Below are positions 38,276-45,993 of a stretch of DNA of 46,882 nt, piece after piece. Both the position numbers and the translations under genes were made by a program. The notes under the pieces were generated by a model. The model made no database searches. It was not told the origin of the DNA and saw nothing but the letters and a program-made list of their open reading frames with translations. The stretch is from contig NZ_LMLR01000016.1 in the NCBI RefSeq assembly GCF_001422645.1, positions 54,655 to 101,536 on the forward strand. Reading direction: 5' to 3'. This DNA comes from Arthrobacter sp. Leaf69. Lineage in GTDB: Bacteria; Actinomycetota; Actinomycetes; Actinomycetales; Micrococcaceae. The first letter of the stretch is position 1; each line of letters starts with the position of its first letter.

Positions 38276-40924
38276 ATGCACAGTGATCAGCATGCTTCCG
38301 ATCTGTCCGGCCCGGCCATACCAGGGCTGGATGCCAGTCACCCCACCGACGGCTTTGTCCGGGTGCGCGGCGCCCGGGAGAACAACCTGCGGAACGTGGA
38401 CGTGGACGTGCCCCGCGACGCGATCGTCGCGTTCACCGGGGTCTCCGGCTCCGGCAAATCCTCGCTGGCCTTCGGCACCATCTACGCCGAGGCCCAGCGC
38501 CGCTACTTCGAATCCGTGGCGCCCTACGCCCGGCGGCTGATCCAGCAGGGCCACAACCCCAAGGTGGAGATGATCACGGGGCTGCCGCCCGCCGTCGCAC
38601 TCCAACAGCGCCGCGGCACACCCAGCTCCCGCTCGACGGTGGGCACCGTCACCACGCTCTCGAACTCACTGCGCATGCTCTTCTCCCGCGCCGGCAGCTA
38701 CCCCGACGGCGCCAGCCAGCTCGACTCGGACGCTTTCTCGCCCAACACCGCGGCCGGGGCCTGCCCGGAGTGCCACGGCCTGGGGATCGCGCACACCGTC
38801 ACCGAGTCCTCGCTGGTGCCGGACACCTCGCTGAGCATCCGCGACGGCGCGATCGCCGCTTGGCCCGGCGCGTGGCAGGGCAAGAACCTGCGCGACATCC
38901 TCACGCACCTGGGCCACGACGTCGACACCCCCTGGCGCAAGCTGCCCAAAAAGGACCGCGACTGGATCCTCTTCACCGAGGAACAGCCCGTCGTGGAGGT
39001 GACGCCCCAGCGCGACCGGGTGGCCAAGCCATACAAGGGCCGCTTCTGGAGCGCCAAGAGCTACGTACTGCACACCCTCGCGGATTCCAAGAGCACCACC
39101 ATGCGCGACCGGGTGCTGCGCTTTATGGAAACCGGCCCCTGCCCGGTCTGCGGCGGCAGCGGCCTGACCCCGGCCGCGCTGGCCGTGACGTTCGCAGGCC
39201 GCACCATCGCCGAGCTCAACGCCCTGCCGATGAGCGAACTGGCCGGGATCATCCGCCCAACCACCGAACTGACGGCCGCCGGCACCGCCTCCCGCAAACA
39301 GACCTCCGGCGAGGGCAACGAAGTGGCCGTGGCCATCACCCGCGATCTGCTGCAGCGCGTCACCGTGCTGCTGGACCTCGGCCTGGGCTACCTCGCCCTG
39401 GGCCGGTCCACGCCCACCCTCTCCCCCGGCGAAATGCAGCGGCTGCGGATCGCCACCCAGCTCCGCTCCGGCCTGTTCGGGGTGATCTATGTGCTGGACG
39501 AGCCCTCCGCCGGCCTGCACCCGGCCGACGCCGAGCCCCTCCTCGCGGTCCTGGACCAGCTCAAGTCCTCCGGCAACTCCGTGTTTGTGGTGGAGCACAA
39601 CATGGACATCGTCCGCCGCGCCGACTGGCTGGTGGACGTCGGTCCGCGTGCCGGTGAAGGCGGCGGCGAGGTCCTCTACAGCGGCCCGGTCGCCGGGCTC
39701 GCCGGGGTGGATGAGTCCGTCACGCGGCCGTTCCTGTTCCCGGACGGCTCGGCTACAACGGACGACGACGGCGGAGCTCACCGTCGCGGCGCGGCCGGCG
39801 GCGCTCACCGTCGAGGCTCTGGCGGCGGCGGTGCCTCCGCAGCCGGCCGCCGCAGCACCACACGCCGGGAGGCTGCCGGCTGGCTGGAGTTGCGCGACAT
39901 CAGCAGGCACAACCTGCGCGACCTCGACGCCGACTTCCCGCTTGGCGTGCTGACCGCGGTCACCGGTGTCTCCGGTTCCGGCAAGTCGACCCTGGTCAGC
40001 CAAGTCCTCGCCGAGGTGGTGGGCGCCCGGCTGCATCCGGACGCCGATGCCGCGGCGCAAGCCACGGATGACTTGGACGACGCCGAAGCCGCGGGCGCCG
40101 CGCCGCTCAGCGTGGGCCCGGTCTCCGGCCTGGACCAGCTGGACCGGCTGGTCAAGGTGGACCAGAAGCCGATCGGCCGCACTCCACGCTCCAACCTGGC
40201 CACGTACACCGGACTGTTCGACGCCGTCCGCAAGGAGTTCGCGGCCACAGACGAGGCACGGTCCCGCGGTTTCGGTGCCGGCCGGTTCTCCTTCAACGTG
40301 GCGGGCGGCCGCTGCGAGACCTGCCAGGGCGAGGGCTTCGTCGCCGTCGAACTGCTGTTCCTGCCCGGCAGCTACGGCCCCTGCCCCGAATGCCACGGCT
40401 CGCGCTACAACCCGGAAACGCTTGAGGTCACCTACCGCGGAAAGAACGTGGCGGAGGTCCTCGGCATGACGGTCAACGCCGCCGCCGAGTTTCTGGACGC
40501 GGTCCCCGCCGCCGCACGCAGCCTGCAGACCCTCCGCGAGGTGGGCCTGGGCTACCTCCGGCTCGGCCAGCCTGCCACGGAACTCTCCGGCGGCGAAGCC
40601 CAGCGCATCAAGCTCGCCACGGAACTGCAGCGCGCCCAGCGCGGGCATTCGCTCTACCTGCTGGACGAGCCCACCACAGGACTGCACCCGGCCGACGTCG
40701 AACTTCTCATGGCGCAGCTGCACCGGCTGGTGGACGCCGGCAACACGGTGATCGTGGTGGAACACGAGATGGACGTGGTGGCCGCAGCGGACTGGGTAAT
40801 CGACCTTGGCCCGGCCGGGGGCGACGCCGGCGGCAAGATCATCGCGGTGGGAACGCCGGCCGCCGTCGCGCGTTCCACGAAGAGCCGGACGGCCCCGTAC
40901 CTCGCCGCGGTACTCGGCGGCTGA
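38276..40924 (+). CDS. UvrA-like ABC ATPase lacking the UvrB-binding domain
   Basis: 882 aa with two ABC ATPase modules: Walker A at 55-63 and 564-572 (GVSGSGKS), signatures LSPGEMQRLRIA and LSGGEAQRIKLATELQ, and Walker B LDEPSAGLHP and LDEPTTGLHP. The C-terminal zinc finger is intact (C680-x2-C683-x19-C703-x2-C706); an N-terminal pair-of-pairs C163/C166 and C289/C292 is present. From Walker A to C163 there are only about 105 residues against about 240 in E. coli UvrA, so the UvrB-binding region is missing, as in UvrA2/DrrC-type paralogs. A Gly/Arg/Thr-rich linker lies at about 490-540. It probably binds DNA or adducts in stress or drug tolerance, not canonical excision repair. Confidence 0.9.
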   Translation: MHSDQHASDLSGPAIPGLDASHPTDGFVRVRGARENNLRNVDVDVPRDAIVAFTGVSGSGKSSLAFGTIYAEAQRRYFESVAPYARRLIQQGHNPKVEMITGLPPAVALQQRRGTPSSRSTVGTVTTLSNSLRMLFSRAGSYPDGASQLDSDAFSPNTAAGACPECHGLGIAHTVTESSLVPDTSLSIRDGAIAAWPGAWQGKNLRDILTHLGHDVDTPWRKLPKKDRDWILFTEEQPVVEVTPQRDRVAKPYKGRFWSAKSYVLHTLADSKSTTMRDRVLRFMETGPCPVCGGSGLTPAALAVTFAGRTIAELNALPMSELAGIIRPTTELTAAGTASRKQTSGEGNEVAVAITRDLLQRVTVLLDLGLGYLALGRSTPTLSPGEMQRLRIATQLRSGLFGVIYVLDEPSAGLHPADAEPLLAVLDQLKSSGNSVFVVEHNMDIVRRADWLVDVGPRAGEGGGEVLYSGPVAGLAGVDESVTRPFLFPDGSATTDDDGGAHRRGAAGGAHRRGSGGGGASAAGRRSTTRREAAGWLELRDISRHNLRDLDADFPLGVLTAVTGVSGSGKSTLVSQVLAEVVGARLHPDADAAAQATDDLDDAEAAGAAPLSVGPVSGLDQLDRLVKVDQKPIGRTPRSNLATYTGLFDAVRKEFAATDEARSRGFGAGRFSFNVAGGRCETCQGEGFVAVELLFLPGSYGPCPECHGSRYNPETLEVTYRGKNVAEVLGMTVNAAAEFLDAVPAAARSLQTLREVGLGYLRLGQPATELSGGEAQRIKLATELQRAQRGHSLYLLDEPTTGLHPADVELLMAQLHRLVDAGNTVIVVEHEMDVVAAADWVIDLGPAGGDAGGKIIAVGTPAAVARSTKSRTAPYLAAVLGG

Positions 40925-41003
40925 CGCGGCGGCTGACTCGACGGGCAGGCGCGCCGGGAGACTGCCGACCCATTTTACCGGCCACATTGCGGAAAATAAC
41001 GTC

Positions 41004-41032
41004 TTGATAACGGCGTCGGCCTGACTTAGCCT
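41004..41032 (+). promoter_or_regulatory. Promoter of the Rpf-like gene
   Basis: TTGATA (41004-41009), a 17-nt spacer and TAGCCT (41027-41032). Transcription would start near 41039, giving a leader of about 157 nt. Confidence 0.6.
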
Positions 41033-41038
41033 TGTGGA

Positions 41039-41195
41039 CATGCCCGAACACCGGGCATGAATGCCCGGTGCTGCCACCACCAGATACTGCCCGACCGGTA
41101 GACACCGTACTGACCTCTATTGTCAGGGGCGGGCAGTAGTGCGCCAACGTCCGGGGACGGACCGAGCACCGGTGGCCCTCAGGAGCATCACTCCC
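41039..41195 (+). ncRNA. Long structured 5' leader of the Rpf-like gene
   Basis: A 10-bp perfect hairpin (CACCGGGCAT-GA-ATGCCCGGTG, 41049-41070) is followed by a 9-bp stem (TACTGCCCG 41085-41093 with CGGGCAGTA 41130-41138) enclosing a smaller CTGAC/GTCAG hairpin. The rest runs to the AGGAG ribosome binding site at 41181-41185. rpf genes in actinobacteria are often under a c-di-AMP (ydaO) riboswitch. I could not match this leader to that consensus, so it is called only as a candidate structured regulatory RNA. Confidence 0.45.
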
Positions 41196-41867
41196 ATGAA
41201 AAAATCAACCTACATCACTGCCGCGCGCCGCGGCGCCACTCTCGCGGCCGTCTCGATCGCCGGCGTCGCACTTTCCGCGTCAGCTGCCAACGCGGCTGTC
41301 CCCAGCGCCGCAGCCCCCGCCTCCACCTGGGACTCACTGGCCCAATGCGAAAGCGGCGGCAACTGGGGCATCAGCACAGGAAACGGTTACTCGGGCGGGC
41401 TGCAGTTCAGCCCGGGCACCTGGGCCGCCTATGGCGGAACGGGGTCAGCGGCGAGTGCCAGCCGTGAGCAGCAGATCGCTGTTGCCGAAAAGGTGCGGGC
41501 CGGCCAAGGCTGGGGAGCGTGGCCTGCCTGCGCCGCCAAGCTGGGCCTCACCGGCGGCGCAGTTGCTCCGCAAAGCGCGCCGCGGGCGCCTGCTTCTATT
41601 CCGGCCCCGGCCCAGGCGCCCGTCCAGGCACCTGTCCGGACCGCGGCGCCCGTGGTCGCCGCCCCCGCTGCCCCGGCAGCGCGACACGTGGCGGCTGTTC
41701 CCTTGAGCGGGGAGAGCTACACCATCCAGAGCGGCGACACCTTGAGCAAGATCGCCGACAAGCTCGACATCGCCGGAGGCTGGCAACTGCTGGCCGACGC
41801 CAACGCCGCCACCATCAGCGATCCTGATGTGGTGTTCCCGGGCCAGGTGCTGCAGCTGCCGGCCTAG
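41196..41867 (+). CDS. Secreted Rpf-like transglycosylase with LysM domain
   Basis: 223 aa. A Sec signal peptide (basic KKSTYITAARRG, Ala-rich core, cleavage near ANA-A at about 33) precedes the transglycosylase-like Rpf domain. That domain spans about 43-120, with the catalytic Glu in QCESGGNW (E52), a probable C51-C112 disulfide and the GLQFSPGTWAAYGG signature. A Pro/Ala linker (about 125-170) leads to a LysM peptidoglycan-binding domain at 175-222 (YTIQSGDTLSKIADKL). It should cleave peptidoglycan outside the cell to promote growth or resuscitation. AGGAG lies 10 nt before the ATG. Confidence 0.92.
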   Translation: MKKSTYITAARRGATLAAVSIAGVALSASAANAAVPSAAAPASTWDSLAQCESGGNWGISTGNGYSGGLQFSPGTWAAYGGTGSAASASREQQIAVAEKVRAGQGWGAWPACAAKLGLTGGAVAPQSAPRAPASIPAPAQAPVQAPVRTAAPVVAAPAAPAARHVAAVPLSGESYTIQSGDTLSKIADKLDIAGGWQLLADANAATISDPDVVFPGQVLQLPA

Positions 41868-41902
41868 CCTGTTCCGCTCGAGCCGCCCGCAAGGCGCTTA
41901 AA

Positions 41903-41954
41903 CCACGACGCCGGAGCGTCCCCCTCAGGGGACCCTCCGGCGTCGTGCTGTGGT
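41903..41954. terminator. Bidirectional terminator between convergent genes
   Basis: ACGACGCCGGAG (41905-41916) pairs with CTCCGGCGTCGT (41935-41946), with an inner GTCCCC/GGGGAC stem and an outer AACCAC/GTGGTT extension, followed by CTTGT. It lies between the rpf stop and the minus-strand gene ending at 41979. Confidence 0.8.
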
Positions 41955-41978
41955 TCTTGTGTGAACGTAAGCGTGAAC

Positions 41979-42575
41979 CTAGGCGGCCAGCGGGATTTCG
42001 CGGACGATCCGCACCTTCCAGGCGGTGTCGTCGCTCGTATCCAGCAGGGCCACCGTGCCCATGGCGAGGTGCAGGGCCACCCGCTTGGCGGCCAGCAGTT
42101 CGAGATAGAGGCTCTCGTTCATGCGGGCCGGGGCATCGATGACGTACTTCACGGCGTCGCGGACCTTGCGGTAATTGTCGCTCTTCTCGCGATGGACGTG
42201 CAGTTCCAGCATCCGTTGCTGCTTGATCTTCGGCTCGTGCCGGTTCAGCCACGACACCGCAGCGTGGACCGCCACCACGACGGTCAACGAGACAGCGTAG
42301 ACCTCCCAGCCGCTGGAGAGCAGGAACAGGGGAAGGTTGGCGATGGCCACGACCGCGATGAACAGCCGGAGCGCCAGCAGCCGCCGCATGGTCAGCGCAA
42401 CAGAGGCCAGCGCCGTCCGGAAGCCGTGCTGCTCATTGCGGGCCGCCGCGGGATCGATCGTGAACTCTTCCAGGACCAGAATTCCATGAGCTTCAGGGCT
42501 CAGCATCTGTCCGTATTTGGGCAGTGGTGCGGGCACCTGCGGCGCCGCAGGTGCAAGTACTACATTCGTCGACAT
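41979..42575 (-). CDS. Hypothetical two-helix membrane protein
   Basis: 198 aa. A hydrophilic, Pro/Ala-rich N-terminus (1-62) is followed by two adjacent hydrophobic helices (about 66-86 and 89-108) and a cytoplasmic helical C-terminal half (KIKQQRMLELHVHREKSDNYRKVRDAVKYVIDAP, with many charged residues) ending VRIVREIPLAA. Codon use and GAGGG 7 nt before the ATG support a real gene. I do not recognise the family. It is convergent with rpf and divergent from the MSMEG_6728-type gene. Confidence 0.7.
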   Translation of the reverse strand: MSTNVVLAPAAPQVPAPLPKYGQMLSPEAHGILVLEEFTIDPAAARNEQHGFRTALASVALTMRRLLALRLFIAVVAIANLPLFLLSSGWEVYAVSLTVVVAVHAAVSWLNRHEPKIKQQRMLELHVHREKSDNYRKVRDAVKYVIDAPARMNESLYLELLAAKRVALHLAMGTVALLDTSDDTAWKVRIVREIPLAA

Positions 42576-42720
42576 TGGCGTGCCCTCCGCGGCGCAGGGA
42601 TGTTTTGTGCTAGTTTACGCGCCGGATGCGGGGGCTGTCTGTCCCATTCCGAAATGTGAACACGCTCACCCGCAACCTCCCGCAATTGGTGCATTGGCTC
42701 CGTGGCCTCAAACTGGAGAG

Positions 42721-43623
42721 ATGCAGACTTTTCTCCCCTTCCCCGATTTCCAGCAGAGCGCCGCGGCTTTGGACCGCGAACGGCTCGGCAAGCAGCGCGT
42801 TGAAGCGCTGCAGACCCTGCGTGCGCTGGTGATCCCGGAGTACGGCTGGCAGTCGCACCCGGCCATCCGGATGTGGATGGGGTACGTTCCCGCACTGACC
42901 CTCTACGGCCTGACCATGGTGGACGAGTGGACGGCCCGCGGCGGCGAGGACACCACGCGCGAGAAGATCATGGAATTCGCCCCCCAGGCGGCCCACCCCG
43001 ACTATGCCGCCAAGATCCCGATGCCGCCGTGGCTTGGGGCCCCGGAACTGCACCTCAGCCACCGCTCCCGGCTGATCGCCAAGGACCCCCGGTTCTACAC
43101 GCCGCTGTTCCCGGACACGGACCCTGACCTGGAGTACGTCTGGCCCGAGCCCAAGCACGAACTGGTACCGGAGGATCCTTCCGGCGACCGCATGTGGGTC
43201 CTGCGCCTCCCGCTCGGTGACACCGAGCCGGAAAAGCTGGACACCGTCAGCCTGCCCCTCGTGGGCCGCGCGAAGGCCGCCGCCGCTACCGGCGACGAGG
43301 ACTACCAGTTCGTCTACGCCGATTCCGGTTCCCGCCGCCCCAAGGTGCGCAAACTCCCGCCGAAGCAGCTCGTCAAGAAGCCCACCCGCAAGCGCCAGCA
43401 GCAGGAAGAAGCGTTCAACACGCTTCCCGGCAACTCGACCGTCGCCATTCCGTTCGACGGCGGCGCGTCCTTTGCTGTCGGCAAGGTCCTGGGCCGTCCG
43501 ATCACCGTGGAGGGCCGCTTCGCGCGCAACTTCAAGGTGGACGAGGTCCTGTCCCGCTCGGCCTTTGACTACCCTGCACTCCTGCAGGATCCGCGGGTCT
43601 TCTTCCCGATCCCGGCGCGTTAA
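42721..43623 (+). CDS. MSMEG_6728-type conserved protein
   Basis: 300 aa. The N-terminal half contains QTFLPFPDFQQSAAALDRERLGKQRVEALQTLRAL, HPAIRMWMGYVPALTLYG and HLSHRSRLIAKDPRFYTPLFP, the conserved blocks of the actinobacterial MSMEG_6728 family, which has been likened to pyrimidine-dimer glycosylase-type proteins. The likeness to DNA glycosylases is weak and the function unproven. The C-terminal 120 residues (Lys/Arg-rich KLPPKQLVKKPTRKRQQQ, then a small beta domain) are an added region. GGAGAG directly before the ATG, or CAAACT 6 nt upstream as a leaderless -10, both support this start. Confidence 0.82.
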   Translation: MQTFLPFPDFQQSAAALDRERLGKQRVEALQTLRALVIPEYGWQSHPAIRMWMGYVPALTLYGLTMVDEWTARGGEDTTREKIMEFAPQAAHPDYAAKIPMPPWLGAPELHLSHRSRLIAKDPRFYTPLFPDTDPDLEYVWPEPKHELVPEDPSGDRMWVLRLPLGDTEPEKLDTVSLPLVGRAKAAAATGDEDYQFVYADSGSRRPKVRKLPPKQLVKKPTRKRQQQEEAFNTLPGNSTVAIPFDGGASFAVGKVLGRPITVEGRFARNFKVDEVLSRSAFDYPALLQDPRVFFPIPAR

Positions 43624-43629
43624 CCCGGC

Positions 43630-43647
43630 GCCGGGGACGCCCCCGGC
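43630..43647 (+). terminator. GC hairpin after MSMEG_6728-type gene
   Basis: GCCGGGG-ACGC-CCCCGGC lies 6 nt after the stop; there is no T-tract, so its strength as a terminator is uncertain. Confidence 0.35.
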
Positions 43648-43689
43648 TGCGACGTCGGGCAAGGTCCAACGTCGGGCCGCGGATAATGC

Positions 43690-43695
43690 CAGACT
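43690..43695 (+). promoter_or_regulatory. -10 of leaderless promoter (CAGACT)
   Basis: CAGACT ends 7 nt before the ATG at 43703, and no ribosome binding site is present. GATAAT at 43682-43687 is an alternative -10 that would give a very short leader. Confidence 0.4.
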
Positions 43696-43702
43696 TGCCA
43701 CT

Positions 43703-44584
43703 ATGACTGTACTTATGGCCGGCTGCGGCGATCTGGGCACCGAGGCCGGGCTGCGTTTCGCCGCGGCGGGCCACCGGGTGGTGGGCTGGCGGCGCTCTCC
43801 GGAGAAACTGCCGGCCGCCATCGAAGGCGCGGCGGCTGACCTGAGCTCCGGCGAACTGCCGCCCATCCCGGCGGACACTACCGCCGTCGTCGTCGCGATT
43901 GCGGCAGACTCCCCCTCCGAAGATGCTTACCGTGCCGCCTACGTGGACGGGCTGTCCAACGTGCTCGACGCCGTCGTGGGCTCGGGCGCGCCTGTCCGGC
44001 GGGTGCTCTTTGTCTCCTCCACCGCCGTCTACGGTGACGCCGGCGGGGACTGGATCGATGAAACCACGACGCCGGAGCCCGGCGGGTTCTCCGGCCGCAT
44101 CATCAGCGAGGCGGAGGATCTGCTCGTCAGCCGCTTGAACGGCACCGGGATCACACCGGTGGTACTGCGGCTCGGTGGCATCTACGGCCCGGGCCGGACC
44201 CGGCTGATCGACCAGGTGCGCGGCGCCTCCGCAACCATTCCGGCAGAGCCGCGCTTCACCAACCGCATCCACCGAGACGACGCCGCCGCCGCGATCGTCC
44301 ACCTCTGCACCATGGCCGGCGTCCCGGCCCCGGTCTATCTGGGCGTGGACAACGAGCCGGCCGAGATGGGCGAGGTGCTCCGTTTCCTGGCCGCCGAGCT
44401 GGGACTCCCCCAGCCGCCGTCGGGCGCGTCGGAAGGCGGCGGGCAGGGCGGCGAGCCGTCCCGCGGCGGCAACAAACGCTGCAGCAACGCACTGCTGCGG
44501 AGCACCGGATTCGAATTCACCTACCCGACGTTCCGGGAGGGCTACCGGGACATTCTCGCCGGAGTGGGCGTACGGTACCCCTAA
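43703..44584 (+). CDS. NAD-dependent epimerase/dehydratase-like SDR protein
   Basis: 293 aa. The Rossmann motif is short and early (MAGCGDLG, G7-x-G9-x2-G12), as in YeeZ-like atypical SDRs. VLFVSSTAVYG carries the Ser/Thr of the active site, and LRLGGIYGPGR is the typical extended-SDR segment. The usual YxxxK is not clear (IISEAEDLL sits in its place), so the catalytic activity is doubtful and it may be a non-catalytic NAD-binding protein. A Gly/Ser-rich insert (about 237-258) is present. The substrate is unknown. Confidence 0.87.
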   Translation: MTVLMAGCGDLGTEAGLRFAAAGHRVVGWRRSPEKLPAAIEGAAADLSSGELPPIPADTTAVVVAIAADSPSEDAYRAAYVDGLSNVLDAVVGSGAPVRRVLFVSSTAVYGDAGGDWIDETTTPEPGGFSGRIISEAEDLLVSRLNGTGITPVVLRLGGIYGPGRTRLIDQVRGASATIPAEPRFTNRIHRDDAAAAIVHLCTMAGVPAPVYLGVDNEPAEMGEVLRFLAAELGLPQPPSGASEGGGQGGEPSRGGNKRCSNALLRSTGFEFTYPTFREGYRDILAGVGVRYP

Positions 44585-44629
44585 GGCTGCCGCGCTCCCG
44601 TCACCGCCCAGCTTCGAATGAGGGGAACT

Positions 44630-45034
44630 ATGGAACTTCCGGAAATTATTGAAGCCGCAGGCCGGTATATGGATGTGGCCGGCGTGGCCGTTATGGTGAT
44701 CGGCGCAGTTGTGTCCCTCCCCCTCGCGCTCCGCGGATTCCAGCCGAGGAAGCCGCCGGAAGGGGCCGAACCGCTCTCCGTCTACCGTTCCTACCGGCAA
44801 CTCCTGGGCCGCTCCATCCTGCTCGGGCTGGAACTGCTCGTGGCGGCCGACATCATCCGAACCGTGGCCGTCGCACCCACCTACGAAAGCGTGGGCGTGC
44901 TCGCCATCATCGTGCTGATCCGGACGTTCCTGAGCTTCTCCCTCGAACTCGAAATCACCGGCCGCTGGCCCTGGCAAAAGGAGCCCGACGGCGGCGCCTC
45001 CGCGGCTTTGCCGGCGGGCCGGCGGACCCTCTGA
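44630..45034 (+). CDS. DUF1622 membrane protein
   Basis: 134 aa with three hydrophobic segments (about 13-35, 58-78, 84-104). The block YRSYRQLLGRSILLGLELLVAADIIRTVAVAPTYESVGVLAIIVLIRTFLSFSLELEITGRWPW is the DUF1622 signature. GAGGGG precedes the ATG at 44630, which is preferred to an ATG four codons upstream. Its stop overlaps the next start (TGATG), so it is translation-coupled to the YqjF-like gene. The function is unknown. Confidence 0.88.
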   Translation: MELPEIIEAAGRYMDVAGVAVMVIGAVVSLPLALRGFQPRKPPEGAEPLSVYRSYRQLLGRSILLGLELLVAADIIRTVAVAPTYESVGVLAIIVLIRTFLSFSLELEITGRWPWQKEPDGGASAALPAGRRTL

Positions 45035-45972
45035 TGGGTCCTGATCCCTGGCCCGACGCCCCCGAGCTTCCGGCCCCGGTCATCATGGCTCAGCACTGGA
45101 CGGATGCGGTGTTTCTGCACTGGCGGATCCCTGATGCGGTGGCGGCCTCGTTCATGCCTCCCGGCGTGGTGCCGGACAGCTTCGACGGATCCTCGTGGGT
45201 GGGGCTGATCGGCTTCCGCATGCAGGGCGCCGGCCTGGGCAGGGGACCCGGGATTCCGTACTTCGGGAGTTTCACCGAGATCAACGTGCGCCTCTACTCC
45301 CGGGAGCCGGATGGCACCCGGGGTGTGGTGTTCCTCAGCTTGGACGCGACGCGCCTGGCCGTGGTGCTGGCTGCCCGGGCGGCCGGGATTCCCTATGTTT
45401 GGTCCCGGGCGGGCTTTCGGGGTGCGGGTGCTTTGAATGCTCCCATGCGCTCCTCTGCCGGGTACTGGGTACGGCGGCTTCGCGGCGGCGCGCGGAGCGA
45501 CTTTGCGGCTGCGGTTGCGCCGGAGCCCGACGCCGAAGCAACCGACCCGCTCTCCATCCATCTCACCGCCCGGTTCGGTCTGCACACGCGCTTCCGGGGC
45601 CGGACCCTGTACGTCCCCAACACCCACAGCCCGTGGCCGCTGTACCGGGCGCAGCTGACTCGCTGTGAGGACCAGCTGGTTGCCGCGGCCGGCATCAGCG
45701 TCGCGGGTCCGCCAGAATCCGTGCTTTTCTCGCCGGGGGTCCGCACCCAGTTTGGCCGGCCGCGGGCGCTGGATCGGGCGCCGGCGGACCGGGACGGCGC
45801 CGGCGGACCGGGCCGGGCTCTGGCGGACCGGGACGGGCGCCGGCGGCATCCGATGCCGGCGGACCGGGACGGGCGCCGGCGGCATCCGATGCCGGCGGAC
45901 CGGGACGGGCGCCGGCTGGATGATTTTGGCCCAAGTCTGGGCCCGATGCTGGCCGGCGTTATTTTGTCGTAG
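45034..45972 (+). CDS. YqjF/DUF2071 family protein with repeat-expanded C-terminal tail
   Basis: 312 aa, against about 240 in the family. Residues 15-245 carry the DUF2071 blocks (QHWTDAVFLHWRIPDAVAASFMPPGV..., GSFTEINVRLYSR, FLSLDATRLAVVLAAR, PWPLYRAQL, SVLFSPGVRTQFGRP). After that the reading runs through a GC-rich tandem repeat (45783-45919) encoding repeated PADRDGRR and HPM units to residue about 297. The tail is unlike the family and looks like a repeat expansion that moved the stop. The function of the family is unknown; it is coupled to DUF1622 upstream. Confidence 0.85.
   Translation: MGPDPWPDAPELPAPVIMAQHWTDAVFLHWRIPDAVAASFMPPGVVPDSFDGSSWVGLIGFRMQGAGLGRGPGIPYFGSFTEINVRLYSREPDGTRGVVFLSLDATRLAVVLAARAAGIPYVWSRAGFRGAGALNAPMRSSAGYWVRRLRGGARSDFAAAVAPEPDAEATDPLSIHLTARFGLHTRFRGRTLYVPNTHSPWPLYRAQLTRCEDQLVAAAGISVAGPPESVLFSPGVRTQFGRPRALDRAPADRDGAGGPGRALADRDGRRRHPMPADRDGRRRHPMPADRDGRRLDDFGPSLGPMLAGVILS
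45783..45919 (+). repeat. Tandem GGCGGACCGGG repeats, two full 36-bp units
   Basis: GGCGGACCGGG starts at 45783, 45802, 45822, 45858 and 45894 (spacing 19, 20, 36, 36). The two 36-bp units (12 codons each) are identical, and the array keeps the reading frame of the YqjF-like gene. Confidence 0.85.
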
Positions 45973-45980
45973 CTCGCCAC

Positions 45981-45986
45981 TAGTGT
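45981..45986 (+). promoter_or_regulatory. -10 of leaderless promoter (TAGTGT)
   Basis: TAGTGT ends 7 nt before the ATG at 45994, and no ribosome binding site is present. Confidence 0.45.
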
Positions 45987-45993
45987 GGGTTCC

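Noticed and set aside
38666..41080. Long open frame (about 800 codons) on the minus strand
   Set aside because: It lies antisense to the UvrA-like gene, and its residues (Gly/Ala/Val/Arg-rich, no motifs) are the mirror of GC-biased codons. All conserved motifs are on the plus strand.
41039..41195. ydaO (c-di-AMP) riboswitch call
   Set aside because: Expected from the rpf context, but I could not identify the conserved ydaO core by eye, so only a generic structured leader is reported.
45783..45919. Possible CRISPR-like array
   Set aside because: The 36-bp units are directly tandem with no unique spacers and keep the reading frame of a protein gene; no cas genes are present.
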